Positions 36,618-46,411 of a DNA stretch of 64,000 nt are shown piece by piece. Numbering within the stretch: position 1 is the stretch's first letter; each line of letters opens with the position of its first letter. The stretch covers positions 496,001 to 560,000 of the forward strand of contig NZ_SJPO01000001.1 of NCBI RefSeq assembly GCF_007859935.1, read 5' to 3'. Under the pieces are notes generated by a model. It had not been told where the DNA came from. It saw nothing but the letters and a program-made list of their open reading frames with translations, and did no database searches. This stretch comes from Posidoniimonas polymericola (GTDB lineage: Bacteria > Planctomycetota > Planctomycetia > Pirellulales > Lacipirellulaceae). Made by a program: the position numbers and the translations under genes.

Positions 36618-36947
36618 ATGGTCCGTCGCCTCACCTTCGCAGCGCTCTCCATATGCGCTGTGATCGTAGTCAGCGAGTGGGGCCTCTTTGGCGGCGAATA
36701 CCCACCCTGGCTGCTGGTCGGGCTGGTGCTCGGCCTGTGGTTCTTGTTCTTCCGTTGGTGCAGCGAAGGCAGGTTCTCCGACTTGCTCGCCGGCGTGGAG
36801 CACGAGGCCCCGGAGATTGCCTGGCCGGATCGCCGGCAGGTGGTGAGCGCCACCGTGCTGGGCATCGCGTTCATCGCGGCTGGCGCCGTTGCTCTGGCGT
36901 GCTTCGACTCCCTGGTGTCTCTGGGGCTGAGTTGGAATCACGGTTAG
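36618..36947 (+). CDS. Small three-helix membrane protein
   Basis: The 109-residue product has hydrophobic helices at about residues 6-24, 30-48 and 76-98, with a cytoplasmic or periplasmic loop WCSEGRFSDLLAGVEHEAPEIAWPDRRQV between the second and third. ATG 36618 (MVRRLTF) is selected since it gives a basic start before the first helix. It ends 6 bases before the convergent cupin gene. No family is recognised. Confidence 0.68.
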   Translation: MVRRLTFAALSICAVIVVSEWGLFGGEYPPWLLVGLVLGLWFLFFRWCSEGRFSDLLAGVEHEAPEIAWPDRRQVVSATVLGIAFIAAGAVALACFDSLVSLGLSWNHG

Positions 36948-36953
36948 CCCGCC

Positions 36954-37349
36954 TCAGCGCCGATACTGCTCATCCGTTACGTGCTCTAGCCACTCGACCA
37001 CCTTGCCGTCCTGGGCCTCCTGCACGGCGATGTGCGTCATCGCCACGGTCGGGCAGGCGCCGTGCCAGTGCTTCACGCCGGGCGGGAACCACACGACATC
37101 GCCGGGGCGGATCTCTTCGATCGGGCCGCCCTCGCACTGCGCCCAGCCGACCCCGGCCGTGACGATCAGCGTCTGGCCGAGGGGGTGCGTGTGCCAGGCG
37201 GTGCGGGCGCCGGGCTCGAAGGTCACGGTGGCGGCCGCCGCGCGGGCCGGCTCGGGCGATTGGAACAGCGGGTCGATCCGCGTCGTGCCGGTGAACCAGT
37301 CGGCGGGGCCGGGGGTCGAGGGCTGGGATCCTAGGCGGGTGATCTGCAT
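36954..37349 (-). CDS. Cupin-domain protein
   Basis: The 131-residue protein is one small beta-barrel cupin. Metal-binding motif 1 is seen as [22 protein letters not shown] (HTH plus downstream Gln) and motif 2 as [22 protein letters not shown] (His-rich). The sequence resembles carboxymuconolactone-decarboxylase-associated or quercetinase-type small cupins with the ending [26 protein letters not shown]. It would act in the cytoplasm. The substrate is unknown. Confidence 0.9.
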   Translation of the reverse strand: MQITRLGSQPSTPGPADWFTGTTRIDPLFQSPEPARAAAATVTFEPGARTAWHTHPLGQTLIVTAGVGWAQCEGGPIEEIRPGDVVWFPPGVKHWHGACPTVAMTHIAVQEAQDGKVVEWLEHVTDEQYRR

Positions 37350-37486
37350 GGTGGTCTCCGTTGGCTGGGTTTGGCGCCGCGAGCGAAACCGAGTCAGACT
37401 TCACGGAGCGACGACGCCTACAAGAGCCCGTCGCAGCTCGGCCGCGAGTACCGCCGGCAGCACGGCGCAGCAGCGTCTTCAAGCAC

Positions 37487-37774
37487 CTACGTTGTCAACG
37501 CACAGTAAACGCCAAGCACCGCAAGCAGGATAATCGCGACACGGACCCCAATCATTCGGCGGAAAAGATTGGCCGAAAAGATCGTTCCCATGGACAGGAA
37601 CAACAGTCCGGCCGTCACCATGTTCGATTGAGTTCGCAACGCGCCTCCGACAAGCAACAGCGCCGAACCAAGAAGCATCCCTACTCCCACAAGCTGTACG
37701 GCCAGCGGTCTTTCCCGCGACCCTAGAGCTTGCGTGTCAACTAGGTCGCCAGTGCCGGCAGTTCGTCGCAACAT
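37487..37774 (-). CDS. Small membrane protein, 95 aa
   Basis: The product has three hydrophobic stretches: AVQLVGVGMLLGSALLLVGGAL, MVTAGLLFLSMGTIF and VAIILLAVLGVYCAL, with a basic FRRMIGVR loop between the last two. ATG 37774 is used; a GTG at 37834 in frame would add 20 polar residues. No family is recognised. It lies between a cupin gene and a sulfatase gene on the same strand. Confidence 0.55.
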   Translation of the reverse strand: MLRRTAGTGDLVDTQALGSRERPLAVQLVGVGMLLGSALLLVGGALRTQSNMVTAGLLFLSMGTIFSANLFRRMIGVRVAIILLAVLGVYCALTT

Positions 37775-37881
37775 GGGTATTTCCAGAGTTTGCAGAGAAT
37801 TAGGGGTAACGTCGAAGGGTATTCGCTTGCGCACTTCGGATCTTGGCCAATTCGACCGAGCAATTTATCGCCGGCCGGCAC

Positions 37882-39459
37882 TCACAACCCAATACTCTTC
37901 GGCGGGTACTTCTTAAACGTCGCGCCGTGGGCCTTGAGCTTGCCGCTGACGGTCGCCATCCATGGGTCGAGGCGGTGGCCCACGGTCATCTCTTCCTTGG
38001 GGTCGAGGTACAGGTTGAAGAACCACGGCGCGAGGCCGACGTCGCGCACCGTGGCGAGGTCGATGTGCATGTGCGGCGCCTCGGCGATGACCACCTTCAC
38101 GTGCGCCTTGTACTCCTTCATGCGGCACGCCATCAGCTCCTTACCCCACCAGAAGTAGACCGTTTCTCGCTTCGACTGGCCGTCGTCGGCCAGCAGGAAC
38201 GAAGCCTGGTCGATGTAGTCGTAGTAGCGGTCGCCGGGCAGCTTATCGGAAGCCACGCCCGCCAGGTTCAGGCCGACGCCGAACAGGTCCATCAAGTCGA
38301 ACAGCCCGTCGGACACGCGGCCGGCGGGGATCACCCCCGGCCACGAGGCGACGCCCGGCACGCGGACGCCCCCCTCCCAGGTCGTGCCCTTGGCGCCGCG
38401 GAACGGCGTGTAGCCGGCGTCGGGCCAGGCGTCCATCTGCGGGCCGTTGTCGGAGGTGAAGAAGATCAGCGTGTTCTCGCGCACGCCGGCCTGGTCGAGC
38501 GCCGCGACGATCGCGCCGACCTGCGCGTCGACCTCGCGGATGCTGTCCTTGTACGGGTACTTGGCTTCGCTCCGGCCGGCGTGGTCGGGGTGCGGGAAGT
38601 TGTCGCAGTGGACCTTCATGAAGCAGTGCTCGATGAAGAACGGCTGGTCGCCGGCGGCGAGCTCCTTGATCCGCTTGATCGTGAAGTCGGTGAGCGTCTG
38701 GTCGGCGGCGGCCATGTCGTCGGTCGACTCAATGGCCGCAAGCTCTTCGGTCGGGCCGCCCTTGCGGCCGTGGGTGAGCCGGTCGGACGGTCCGACCGCT
38801 TCGAACGCGGCCAGGCGTTCGGGGTTCAGCACCAGACCGGGAAAGCGGCGGTCGTCGACGCGCTGCGAGATCTCCTTCTGCGCCGGGTAATAGCCGTAGT
38901 ACTCGTCGAAGCCAACATCGTGCGGGCGCATGCCCTCGGACTCGCCGACGTGCCACTTGCCGGTCAGCAGCGTGAAGTAGCCGGCGTCGCTCAGCAGGGC
39001 GGGCAGGCTGACCTCGTCGGCCCACGGGTTGGCGGTGATCTTGTCGCCCGCCAGGATGGGACGCACCAGGCCGGTGCGGACCGGCAGACGGCCGGTGAGG
39101 ACTGCCGAACGGGTTGGCGTGCAGGTCTGCTGGGCGTAGCACGACGTCAGCCGCAGGCCCGAGGCCGCCAACTGGTCGATGTTGGGCGTCGACGCGCCGA
39201 CCGTGGCTCCGCCGCCGTAGCAGCCAGGGTCGCCGTACCCCAGGTCGTCGACCACCAGCCAGACGATGTTGGGCCGCCGGCCGGTCTTCGCCTGGAGGCG
39301 CGCTAGCTTGGCCGCCACCGCCTGGTCCTGCTGCGGACGGGGGATGGCGGCCTCGAAGTTCTCGGCGGTCTGGACCGAGCGGTCGAACCGCGGCGGCTGC
39401 TCGGCCGACGCGGCGGGCAAGCAGCAGAGCAAGAGCAGCAGAGTCGTGAGGCGTTTCAT
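37882..39459 (-). CDS. Secreted sulfatase
   Basis: The 525-residue protein has a signal peptide (residues 1-19, ending AASA) and a sulfatase catalytic domain. The formylglycine site is C113-T-P-T-R117 in QQTCTPTRSAVLTGR, a CxPxR type that needs a formylglycine-generating enzyme. Metal-binding Asp71 and Asp72 lie in IVWLVVDDLGYGDPG, and FFTSDNGPQMD carries the later metal ligands. TLLTGKWHVGES is the second signature. Sulfatases of this type remove sulfate from algal or animal glycans, and planctomycetes carry many. No maturase gene is in the window. Confidence 0.95.
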   Translation of the reverse strand: MKRLTTLLLLLCCLPAASAEQPPRFDRSVQTAENFEAAIPRPQQDQAVAAKLARLQAKTGRRPNIVWLVVDDLGYGDPGCYGGGATVGASTPNIDQLAASGLRLTSCYAQQTCTPTRSAVLTGRLPVRTGLVRPILAGDKITANPWADEVSLPALLSDAGYFTLLTGKWHVGESEGMRPHDVGFDEYYGYYPAQKEISQRVDDRRFPGLVLNPERLAAFEAVGPSDRLTHGRKGGPTEELAAIESTDDMAAADQTLTDFTIKRIKELAAGDQPFFIEHCFMKVHCDNFPHPDHAGRSEAKYPYKDSIREVDAQVGAIVAALDQAGVRENTLIFFTSDNGPQMDAWPDAGYTPFRGAKGTTWEGGVRVPGVASWPGVIPAGRVSDGLFDLMDLFGVGLNLAGVASDKLPGDRYYDYIDQASFLLADDGQSKRETVYFWWGKELMACRMKEYKAHVKVVIAEAPHMHIDLATVRDVGLAPWFFNLYLDPKEEMTVGHRLDPWMATVSGKLKAHGATFKKYPPKSIGL

Positions 39460-39645
39460 GGGAAGCGATGCTCGGCAGTGGGATTCAGGGCAGGGCGGCG
39501 ACCGTCCATTGTAGCCCGGATTGCCGCAGGGCGACTATTCATTGGAGGCTCTGCGCACGGGGTTGTTGTCCCCTGCCTGGCGGCCGGTAGAATCGCTTGG
39601 CGACCAAGCCCCCGCACGCGCGCGACCCACCCGAGGCGTCATCCG

Positions 39646-42009
39646 ATGCGAAGAGAGCCACACACGGCCATCACGCGGCGTCGATGCCTGCTGCGTTGCG
39701 TGGCGGGGGCCAGTTCACTTGTTCTGGCCAGGGGAGGCCCGCACGTGCTTGCAGCAGCCGAGGGCGGAGTCGTTGTCGATTTCGGCGCCGACGGCGAGGA
39801 CCTGTTCGCGTACCTCCACCGCACCGCGGGCGGCTTCGACCTCGCCGCGTACCGCCGGCTGCTCGGCGCGGGCAACGAGTTCAAGGAGGGCGACCAGTCC
39901 GAAGGGGTCGCCGCGGCCGACGACGCGTCCCGCGCGGCGGCCCGGGAACTGCTCGCCAACACCCGGATCGGCGACCTCGAGCGGCAACCAGTCTTCACCG
40001 ACGCGCAGTCGGACTACATTGCCCAGGCGGTGGACCCCGAGGCCGCTCGCAAGCTGGCGGGCTGGACGGTGGGCCGGCTCAAGGCGTTCCTGCTGGAGTC
40101 GAGCGAAGAGCAGATCAAGCAGATCATGCCCGGCCTGTCGAGCGACGCCATCGCGTGCGTCGTGAAGCTCTGCACAAATGACCAACTGATTGCGATTGGC
40201 GGCAAGGTATTCAACCCGCTGCCGGGCTCGAAGGTCGGCGCGCGGGGGTACATGGGCGCGCGGATCCAGCCGAACTCGCCGACCGACCACCCCGAGGACA
40301 TCCGCTGGCAGGTGTTCGACGGCTTCGCGTACGCCGTGGGCGATGTCGTGCTGGGGACCAACCCGGTGTCGAGCGAGGTCGAGTCGGTCGCGCGGGTCGA
40401 GCAGGTGCTGGCCGATATCCTAGAAACATTCGGCATCGAGGACGTGCTGCCGCACTGCGTGCTCGCCCACATCGACGTGCAGGCTGAAGTGGAACAGCAA
40501 CACCCGGGCACGACCGGCGAGTGGTTCCAGAGTCTGGCCGGCGTCGAGGACGCCGCGCGGACGTTCGACATCAGCGTCGACAAAATGGTGCGCCACGCCC
40601 AGAGCCGCGACGGACGCTTTGCCCTCTACTTCGAGACCGGCCAGGGCGCCGACGCGACCAATGGGCACGGAAAGGGCTTCGACATGGTCCTGCACGAGTC
40701 GCGCAAGTACGGCCTCGCCCGGGCGCTGCGGCAGGAGGCCGGTCGTGCGCAGCAGCGCGCCGGCCGCGCGGCGGCGCCGTGGGTCCACGTGAACGACGTC
40801 GCCGGGTTCATCGGGCCCGAGGTGTTCCGCAACCGCGAGCAGCTGGTGCGGTGCTGCCTGGAAGACATCGTGATGGGCAAGCTGCACGGCCTGACCATCG
40901 GCCTGGACGTCTGCTCAACGCTGCACATGGAGGTCGACCTCGACGACCTCGACTGGTGCGTCGACCAGATCATGCCGGCCTGCCCGGCGTACCTGATGGC
41001 GCTGCCGACCAAGAACGACCCGATGCTGAGCTACCTCACCACCGCGTTCCAGGACCACGTGCGGGTGCGGGAGAAGTTCGGCTACAAGGTCGACGACCAA
41101 ATGTGGCGGTTCTTCCAAAGCCTCGGCGTTATCGACAACCAGGGCCAACCGACCAAACACTTCGGCGACCCCGCCTGGGTCTACCTGCAGTACCGACGCA
41201 AGCAAGGCGACTCTCGCGCCGAAGCGGAGATCCTGGCCGAGGCCCGCGAGCAGATGGCCAACGTCCGCGGCCGCGGGGTGTTGCTGGCCGAGGGCTACGG
41301 CGGCCACCCGTGGGAGCTGGCGCCCGAGCTCGACCGCCGCGTCCGCACGCTGTACGAGGACTCGAAGCAGTGCATCTGGGCCGAGCTCAGCGCTCCGTTT
41401 GCCGCCGCCGTGCCGCACGCCGTGCCGATCCGCTCGCAGACCGAGGACCGTGCGGACTACATCCTCCACCCGCCCGCCGGCGAGGTGCTCGACGACGCGT
41501 CGCTGCAGACCGTGCGGCGGCTCCGTGACCGGCGTTCCGGCGACGGGCGTTCGGAAAGCGGCCGTCCCGCCGAATACGACGTGCAGCTGGTGATCTCCGA
41601 CGGGCTGAACGCCTTGTCGCTGATGGACAAGGATCACCTCGCGCCGTACCTGACGGAGGTTCGTCAGCAGCTTAGCGAGGCCGGCTACCGGCCCGCGCCG
41701 GAGAACCTGCTGCTCACCGGCGGCCGGGTGCGCGCGGGGTACCGGATTGGCGAGGAGCTGTTCGGCTCGCTGCCAGCAAGCAAAGATGCGCGGGCCGTTC
41801 TGCACGTTATCGGCGAGCGGCCCGGCTCGGGCCACCACGCGTTCTCGGTGTACATCACGGGCCAACCGGCGGGCGCCTGGGCCAAGCCCGGCGTGACCGA
41901 CCACAACGTGACGCGGGTCGTCTCGGGTATCGCCGACACGGCCTTGCCGCCTGCGACGGCCGCGGCCGACACCGTGCGGATCCTCAAACAGCTGGCGCCG
42001 CTCGGTTAG
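39646..42009 (+). CDS. eutB/eutC: Ethanolamine ammonia-lyase, EutB-EutC fusion with Tat-like signal
   Basis: Ethanolamine ammonia-lyase splits ethanolamine to acetaldehyde and ammonia with adenosylcobalamin. It normally consists of two proteins, EutB and EutC. Here one 787-residue chain holds both: the EutB part (about residues 40-590) has YFETGQGADATNG (Glu330), HVNDVAGFIGPEVF, and KLHGLTIGLDVCSTLHMEVDLDDLDWC; the EutC part (from about 605) has DYILHPPAGEVLDD, VQLVISDGLNALSL, LLLTGGRVRAGYRIGEELFG and ERPGSGHHAFSVYITG. The N-terminus has a twin-arginine-like TRRRCLL (10-16) before a hydrophobic stretch. ATG 39646 is the start that places this signal at the front. No eutA or microcompartment gene is nearby. 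Confidence 0.93.
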   Translation: MRREPHTAITRRRCLLRCVAGASSLVLARGGPHVLAAAEGGVVVDFGADGEDLFAYLHRTAGGFDLAAYRRLLGAGNEFKEGDQSEGVAAADDASRAAARELLANTRIGDLERQPVFTDAQSDYIAQAVDPEAARKLAGWTVGRLKAFLLESSEEQIKQIMPGLSSDAIACVVKLCTNDQLIAIGGKVFNPLPGSKVGARGYMGARIQPNSPTDHPEDIRWQVFDGFAYAVGDVVLGTNPVSSEVESVARVEQVLADILETFGIEDVLPHCVLAHIDVQAEVEQQHPGTTGEWFQSLAGVEDAARTFDISVDKMVRHAQSRDGRFALYFETGQGADATNGHGKGFDMVLHESRKYGLARALRQEAGRAQQRAGRAAAPWVHVNDVAGFIGPEVFRNREQLVRCCLEDIVMGKLHGLTIGLDVCSTLHMEVDLDDLDWCVDQIMPACPAYLMALPTKNDPMLSYLTTAFQDHVRVREKFGYKVDDQMWRFFQSLGVIDNQGQPTKHFGDPAWVYLQYRRKQGDSRAEAEILAEAREQMANVRGRGVLLAEGYGGHPWELAPELDRRVRTLYEDSKQCIWAELSAPFAAAVPHAVPIRSQTEDRADYILHPPAGEVLDDASLQTVRRLRDRRSGDGRSESGRPAEYDVQLVISDGLNALSLMDKDHLAPYLTEVRQQLSEAGYRPAPENLLLTGGRVRAGYRIGEELFGSLPASKDARAVLHVIGERPGSGHHAFSVYITGQPAGAWAKPGVTDHNVTRVVSGIADTALPPATAAADTVRILKQLAPLG

Positions 42010-42210
42010 TCGCGACGCTACGCGGCCGCCAGCTCGACGCGCAGCTAGTCCGAGTTTTCGAGCAGCAGAATCACGCGATATGGTCGAAAAGGAACCGCCA
42101 CCCCTTGTCGTTTGGAGTGGCCCACTCTATCGCGGCGGTTTTCGGCCAGCAGTGCATTGCAGCCAATGGGTAGTGCATGCAACCGTACGCCTAAACGGCG
42201 CTTAATTTTC

Positions 42211-42239
42211 TTGACTGGGCGATCAGCAACCGCTACAAC
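42211..42239 (+). promoter_or_regulatory. Candidate sigma70-type promoter for DUF1559 gene
   Basis: TTGACT (42211-42216) and TACAAC (42234-42239) with 17-base spacing stand 67 bases before the start at 42306, in a locally AT-rich stretch. The rest of the 42010-42305 gap shows no gene. Confidence 0.5.
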
Positions 42240-42305
42240 GCGATGCACTGCGTGCGCCTGCTAGTGAACTGGTGGGTCTCAGACGTGTCCTCTGAAGGAC
42301 CGCCA

Positions 42306-43343
42306 ATGCGATTCCATTGGGAAAACCGGCCACAACGGGGATTTACTCTCGTTGAGTTGCTTGTGGTTATCGCGATCATTGGGGTTCTCGTCGCGTTGCT
42401 GCTGCCCGCGGTTCAATCGGCACGCGAGGCTGCCCGGCGGACGCAGTGCATCAACCAGCTCAAGCAGCTCTCGCTTGGAGCGCTGAACCACGAGTCGGCG
42501 CACAAGATACTTCCCTCGGGTGGCTGGGGCTACAAGTGGACCGGCGATCCCGACCGCGGGGTCGGGGAAACTCAACCCGGAGGGTGGCCTTTCGCGCTGC
42601 TCGATTACCTGGAGGAGCCGGGCGTGGCGTCGGTCGGCAAGGGGATGCCTGAGTCCGAGAAGCAGGCCGCGCTGTTGAGGCAAAAAACACAGCCAATCGC
42701 GATGTTCTACTGCCCGAGCCGACACGCCGTTGGCCTAGGGTACGGACCAGAATCCTCACACAACTCCGATCAGCCGGCGGACAGCCTGGTGGCGAAGTCC
42801 GATTACGCCGCGAACGGCGGCAACCAGTTGCCCGGGCAGGGGGGCGCCAATGTCACGAGTGGGCCGGCGAAGTCGTGCCTGGTCGACTACCCTGCCTGCC
42901 CCGGTCTGGCGTCGCGCGCCGAGGCGTTCAAGAGCAACGGGCCAGTCGTTGCGCGGTACGGCGTGGCGCTCCGCCGGATCACCGATGGCACGTCCAAGAC
43001 GCTATTGTTCGGGGAACGCTGGCTGCACACAACGCTGCATGATCTGAACCACGGAGTGTTCGTGGGGTACGACAACAACTCGATGTACCAGGGGTACGAC
43101 TGGGACACCGTGCGGTGGGCGAGTTCACAAGTAAACAGCAACGGCGAGGCGCTCGGCATGCCGTGGCCGGATCAGCAGGGCGAAACCGGAGTCCGGGGCC
43201 CGTTGCCGTCGAGCACCTTCAGGTTTGGTTCCGTGCACTCCGGCGGGCTGAACGCGTCGCGTGTCGATGGATCGGTCAGCAGCGTGAGCTTCGATGTCGA
43301 CCCCGAAGTCTGGAACTCGCTAGGCGGCGGTAATGACGCCTAG
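42306..43343 (+). CDS. DUF1559 protein with type IV pilin-like signal (1)
   Basis: The 345-residue protein begins with a short lead, then the prepilin-type cleavage signal [38 protein letters not shown], and continues as a DUF1559 domain with [23 protein letters not shown] and [21 protein letters not shown]1559 proteins are hallmark planctomycete proteins, found in large numbers per genome, with an exported, membrane-tethered pseudopilin start; the role is unknown. The next gene is a second DUF1559 protein. ATG 42306 is chosen so that the lead before the cleavage site is short. Confidence 0.95.
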   Translation: MRFHWENRPQRGFTLVELLVVIAIIGVLVALLLPAVQSAREAARRTQCINQLKQLSLGALNHESAHKILPSGGWGYKWTGDPDRGVGETQPGGWPFALLDYLEEPGVASVGKGMPESEKQAALLRQKTQPIAMFYCPSRHAVGLGYGPESSHNSDQPADSLVAKSDYAANGGNQLPGQGGANVTSGPAKSCLVDYPACPGLASRAEAFKSNGPVVARYGVALRRITDGTSKTLLFGERWLHTTLHDLNHGVFVGYDNNSMYQGYDWDTVRWASSQVNSNGEALGMPWPDQQGETGVRGPLPSSTFRFGSVHSGGLNASRVDGSVSSVSFDVDPEVWNSLGGGNDA

Positions 43344-43387
43344 CGTCGGTCCGAGGGGCTGAAACACTTTCAACCGATTTACCATCT

Positions 43388-44689
43388 ATGCAGTCACACT
43401 TCACACTCAAACCTGTCGACTCGAGCAAACCTGTCGACTCGAGCAAGCCTGTCGACTCGAGCAAGCCTGGCGACTCGAGCAAGCCTGGAGACTCGAGCAA
43501 GCCTGGAGACTCGAGCAAGCCTGGAGACTCTAGGCGGCGTGCAGGAGTTGGGCAGCGCCGCCCCTGCTCCCGAGGGGCAGCCGCCCGCCGCGGCGGCGCC
43601 TTCACTCTGGTCGAACTGCTTGTCGTGATCGCCATCATCGGCATCCTGATCGCACTGCTCCTGCCGGCCGTGCAGTCGGCTCGCGAGGCCGCACGCCGGA
43701 CGCAGTGCAGCAATCAGATGCGGCAGATGGGTTTGGCGCTGCAGACGCACGTCGATTCGCTGAGCATCTTCCCGTCGGGGGGGGTCGACCCCTGGCCCCG
43801 GATCGAGGACTACGCGTCAGGCGGCAGGCCGTTTACTGCCCCCAAGCAGGGGCTCAGTTGGGCCTTCCAGATCCTGCCGTACATGGAAGAGGGGGCCGTG
43901 CACAACCTGGTGCAGTCGCAGCAACTCCCGCTCACCCCGGTCAACATGTACTTCTGCCCTTCGCGGCGCGGGCCAACGCAGAACCCCAATCCGGCGGCGT
44001 CGGTCACCGGCCGGTGGTTGATGGACTACGCCGCGCTGGTCGCGGCGCCTAGTCGCAGTCAGCTCAACGGGACCCGGGGACCGTTGTATTGGGGAGCGCG
44101 GGTAAGCAGTGACCAGCAGTACACGGACTACATGGCCGATGGTCAGATGTGCGCCACGCCGCTGATGTGGGGCGGCAGCACGACCCACCTCGAGGGCAGC
44201 ACGGCCACCTATGACCCATCGAGCCCTTTCCCCAAACTGTTCCCGACCCAGGGGGTGATCGTCCGCAGCAACTACTACGTGGAGGACGGGACCGGCATCA
44301 GCGGCTCGCCCCAGGCGCGCAAGCTGGGGCTGCCGAAGCCAACCACGTTCGCGAAGATCACCGACGGATCTAGCAATACGATCGTGTTGTGCGAGAAGCG
44401 CATCGCGGTGGGCCGCTACCCGGGCGACGCCACCGACGACGACGCAGGTTGGTCCGACGGGTGGGACTACGACACGCTGCGGCTGGCGACCTGCCAGCCC
44501 TCCAGCGACTCCGCCGAAATCACCTCCGGCGGCGCGACCGTGATGACCGCCGGCGCGGCCCACACGGGATTGATCTACTGCGCGTTCGCCGACGGCTCCG
44601 TCAGGGGAGTCAAGTACGACGTTGACCTCGAGACATTCAACCTGCTCGCGCACAAGTCGGACGGAGAACTGATCAACGAAAGCTTCTAA
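43388..44689 (+). CDS. DUF1559 protein with repeat-bearing leader (2)
   Basis: The 433-residue protein has an unusual N-terminus. Before the pilin-like helix ([22 protein letters not shown] from residue 72) there are 71 residues, of which 8-49 are seven copies of a [12 protein letters not shown] unit. The rest is a basic [10 protein letters not shown] and [10 protein letters not shown] stretch. After the helix comes the usual DUF1559 domain with [24 protein letters not shown] and [17 protein letters not shown]. No start codon in frame lies between the repeat and the helix, so the repeat belongs to the leader, which should be removed by prepilin peptidase. Confidence 0.92.
   Translation: MQSHFTLKPVDSSKPVDSSKPVDSSKPGDSSKPGDSSKPGDSSKPGDSRRRAGVGQRRPCSRGAAARRGGAFTLVELLVVIAIIGILIALLLPAVQSAREAARRTQCSNQMRQMGLALQTHVDSLSIFPSGGVDPWPRIEDYASGGRPFTAPKQGLSWAFQILPYMEEGAVHNLVQSQQLPLTPVNMYFCPSRRGPTQNPNPAASVTGRWLMDYAALVAAPSRSQLNGTRGPLYWGARVSSDQQYTDYMADGQMCATPLMWGGSTTHLEGSTATYDPSSPFPKLFPTQGVIVRSNYYVEDGTGISGSPQARKLGLPKPTTFAKITDGSSNTIVLCEKRIAVGRYPGDATDDDAGWSDGWDYDTLRLATCQPSSDSAEITSGGATVMTAGAAHTGLIYCAFADGSVRGVKYDVDLETFNLLAHKSDGELINESF
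43409..43534 (+). repeat. 18-base coding minisatellite, 7 copies
   Basis: Seven units of the type AAACCTGTCGACTCGAGC run in frame through the leader of the second DUF1559 gene. Three units read GTC and four read GGC or GGA at the third codon, so the array is a gradient of a T-to-G change. Confidence 0.92.
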
Positions 44690-44810
44690 CCGTCCCAAGT
44701 GTCGAGCCGCCCGATACGGGAGCCCGGCCACCCCCCCCCGCCTGCGTGCACTGTAACTACGACACGCGGCATTCACCCAGTCTGCTTTTGTCAACCACGG
44801 AGCCACAGCG

Positions 44811-45947
44811 ATGAAGACTACTTGGAAATTGAGCACGCTTGCCGCGGGCGTTTGCTGCCTGCTGACAGCAAGCGCTGCGCTGGCCGACTACGAGGCGGCC
44901 GTCCTCGCTCTCAACCCAAGCCACTACTGGCGACTGAACGAGACCACCGAGGGCACCGCCGCCGACTTGATTGGGGCGCAGGACGGCACGCACCAGGGCG
45001 TGTTCGGCGAAGGCTTTGGGATGGTTGGCGCCGAGGGACCACCCGCAGCCGGACTCGGCGAGGGCAACCTGGCGTTCGCCGCCAATGACTTTTCGTCGGT
45101 CGGGATCGGGCCAGGGTCAGCGATGGCGGCGTCGACGATGACGGTATCCGGTTGGTTCCTAGAGCGGGGCAGCCAGGGCGGCGACCGGTTTTGGACCAAC
45201 AACCAGTCCGATCCCAACACCAGCTTCCAGATCTTCTTCGGAGGCGGCTCGGGTGACGTCGCGGCCAACCTTGGAATCGGCCTGAACCCCGCGGTTAACG
45301 GCTTCCCCTCCTCGGGGCTCCCCTCCGGGTCGGGGGTAGGCAACTTCCACATCCCCGAGTCCACGGTGAACGTGAAGGACGGCGAGTGGCACCACATCGT
45401 CGCGTCCCGCAACGGCAACAACATTGAGGACGTTATTGTTGTGATCGACGGCGTTGACTACGGCGTCGACACCTGGCGTGACTCCACCGACACTTGGGGC
45501 ACCACAGGGTCGGACGCCCAGATCGCCACCCGCACGCCCCCGGACGGCGGCCCGTCGCTGCAGGCGATCAACGGGTCGGTCGATGAGATCGCCGTGTGGC
45601 TCGACCGTCAGCTCACTGTCGAAGAATCGATCGCGCTCTACCAGGCCGCCATCGGCGTCACCCCCGGTCTGGTCGGCGACACCAATGACGATGGCGTTGT
45701 CAACACCTTGGACATCGACCCGTTTGTGCTCGCCTTGACCGATCCGGCGTCCTACGACGCCACCTATCCTGGCATCCGCCTCGAGCGGGCCGACATCAAC
45801 ACGGACGAGGTGGTCAACACGCTCGACATCGACCCGTTCGTGACCATTCTGACGGGTACCGCTTCCATCGCCGCCCCCGAGCCCGCCACCCTGGGTCTGG
45901 CCGGATTGGCCATCGCCGGCGTCCTTGGCGTCCGCCGTCGTCGCTGA
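44811..45947 (+). CDS. LamG-type secreted protein with dockerin-like repeats and PEP-CTERM
   Basis: The 378-residue product has a signal peptide (residues 1-25, ending AALA), one LamG/concanavalin domain with SHYWRLNETTEGTAADLIG, DGEWHHIVASRNG and NGSVDEIAVWLDRQLTVEE, two dockerin-like units (GDTNDDGVVNTLDIDPFVLAL and ADINTDEVVNTLDIDPFVTIL), and a classic PEP-CTERM tail: PEPATLGLAGLAIAGVLG followed by VRRRR. PEP-CTERM proteins are sorted by an exosortase; none is in the window. A strong terminator follows 55 bases after the stop. Confidence 0.93.
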   Translation: MKTTWKLSTLAAGVCCLLTASAALADYEAAVLALNPSHYWRLNETTEGTAADLIGAQDGTHQGVFGEGFGMVGAEGPPAAGLGEGNLAFAANDFSSVGIGPGSAMAASTMTVSGWFLERGSQGGDRFWTNNQSDPNTSFQIFFGGGSGDVAANLGIGLNPAVNGFPSSGLPSGSGVGNFHIPESTVNVKDGEWHHIVASRNGNNIEDVIVVIDGVDYGVDTWRDSTDTWGTTGSDAQIATRTPPDGGPSLQAINGSVDEIAVWLDRQLTVEESIALYQAAIGVTPGLVGDTNDDGVVNTLDIDPFVLALTDPASYDATYPGIRLERADINTDEVVNTLDIDPFVTILTGTASIAAPEPATLGLAGLAIAGVLGVRRRR

Positions 45948-46002
45948 GTGGTTGCCGCTGGGCGGTCGCCGCTCTCGCGAGCGGATCAACCTGAAGCATG
46001 CC

Positions 46003-46034
46003 AAGGGCCCCTGACTTGTCAGGGGCCCTTTTTT
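46003..46034 (+). terminator. Rho-independent terminator
   Basis: A perfect 13-bp stem AAGGGCCCCTGAC / GTCAGGGGCCCTT with a 2-base loop is followed by TTTT. It ends the LamG/PEP-CTERM transcript. It is one of the two strongest terminators in the window. Confidence 0.92.
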
Positions 46035-46144
46035 GTCGGGGGCCCGCGTGTTGGAACGCTGGCGCCGCGTCGCTGGCGATCTGTGCGCGGGCTTGTTGCT
46101 GGCACGGGGCGCCCAAGGGAGCGGTGGCGCCGAAACGGCCAGTA

Positions 46145-46411
46145 TCAGCCCGGCCGGGCTTGCTCCGCCGCCAGTTCGGCGCGGAGCTCGTTCGAGAGCT
46201 CGAGCTCCTGGGTCTGCGGCTCGTCACGCAGCGCGGCGAGCAGCAGCTCGAGTTGCTCGTCGGCGGTTTGGGCGAGGTCGAGCAGCAGGATCGCCCGGCC
46301 TTTGAGTTGGCAGACGCCGCCGCCGCGGCCGTCGAACCAGTCCTCCCGGACCTCGATGCCGACGCGCTTGGCGGCGGCGACCGCTTGGTTGCGTAGTTCC
46401 ACGGCGTGCAT
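46145..46411 (-). CDS. Conserved hypothetical protein, 88 aa
   Basis: The product is MHAVELRNQAVAAAKRVGIE, then VREDWFDGRGGGVCQLKGRAILLLDLAQTADEQLELLLAALRDE. It looks like one small alpha/beta domain followed by a charged helix. No family name is recognised, but the sequence is protein-like and the codon use fits. It lies between the terminator and the histidine kinase gene, divergent from the latter. Confidence 0.7.
   Translation of the reverse strand: MHAVELRNQAVAAAKRVGIEVREDWFDGRGGGVCQLKGRAILLLDLAQTADEQLELLLAALRDEPQTQELELSNELRAELAAEQARPG

Noticed and set aside
39646-42009. Frameshift artefact joining eutB and eutC
   Set aside because: The chain is in one frame from start to end, with a plausible linker and no stop at the junction, so a true fusion is the simpler reading.
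43409-43534. CRISPR-like array
   Set aside because: The units are contiguous and in frame without unique spacers; it is a coding minisatellite. No cas gene is present.
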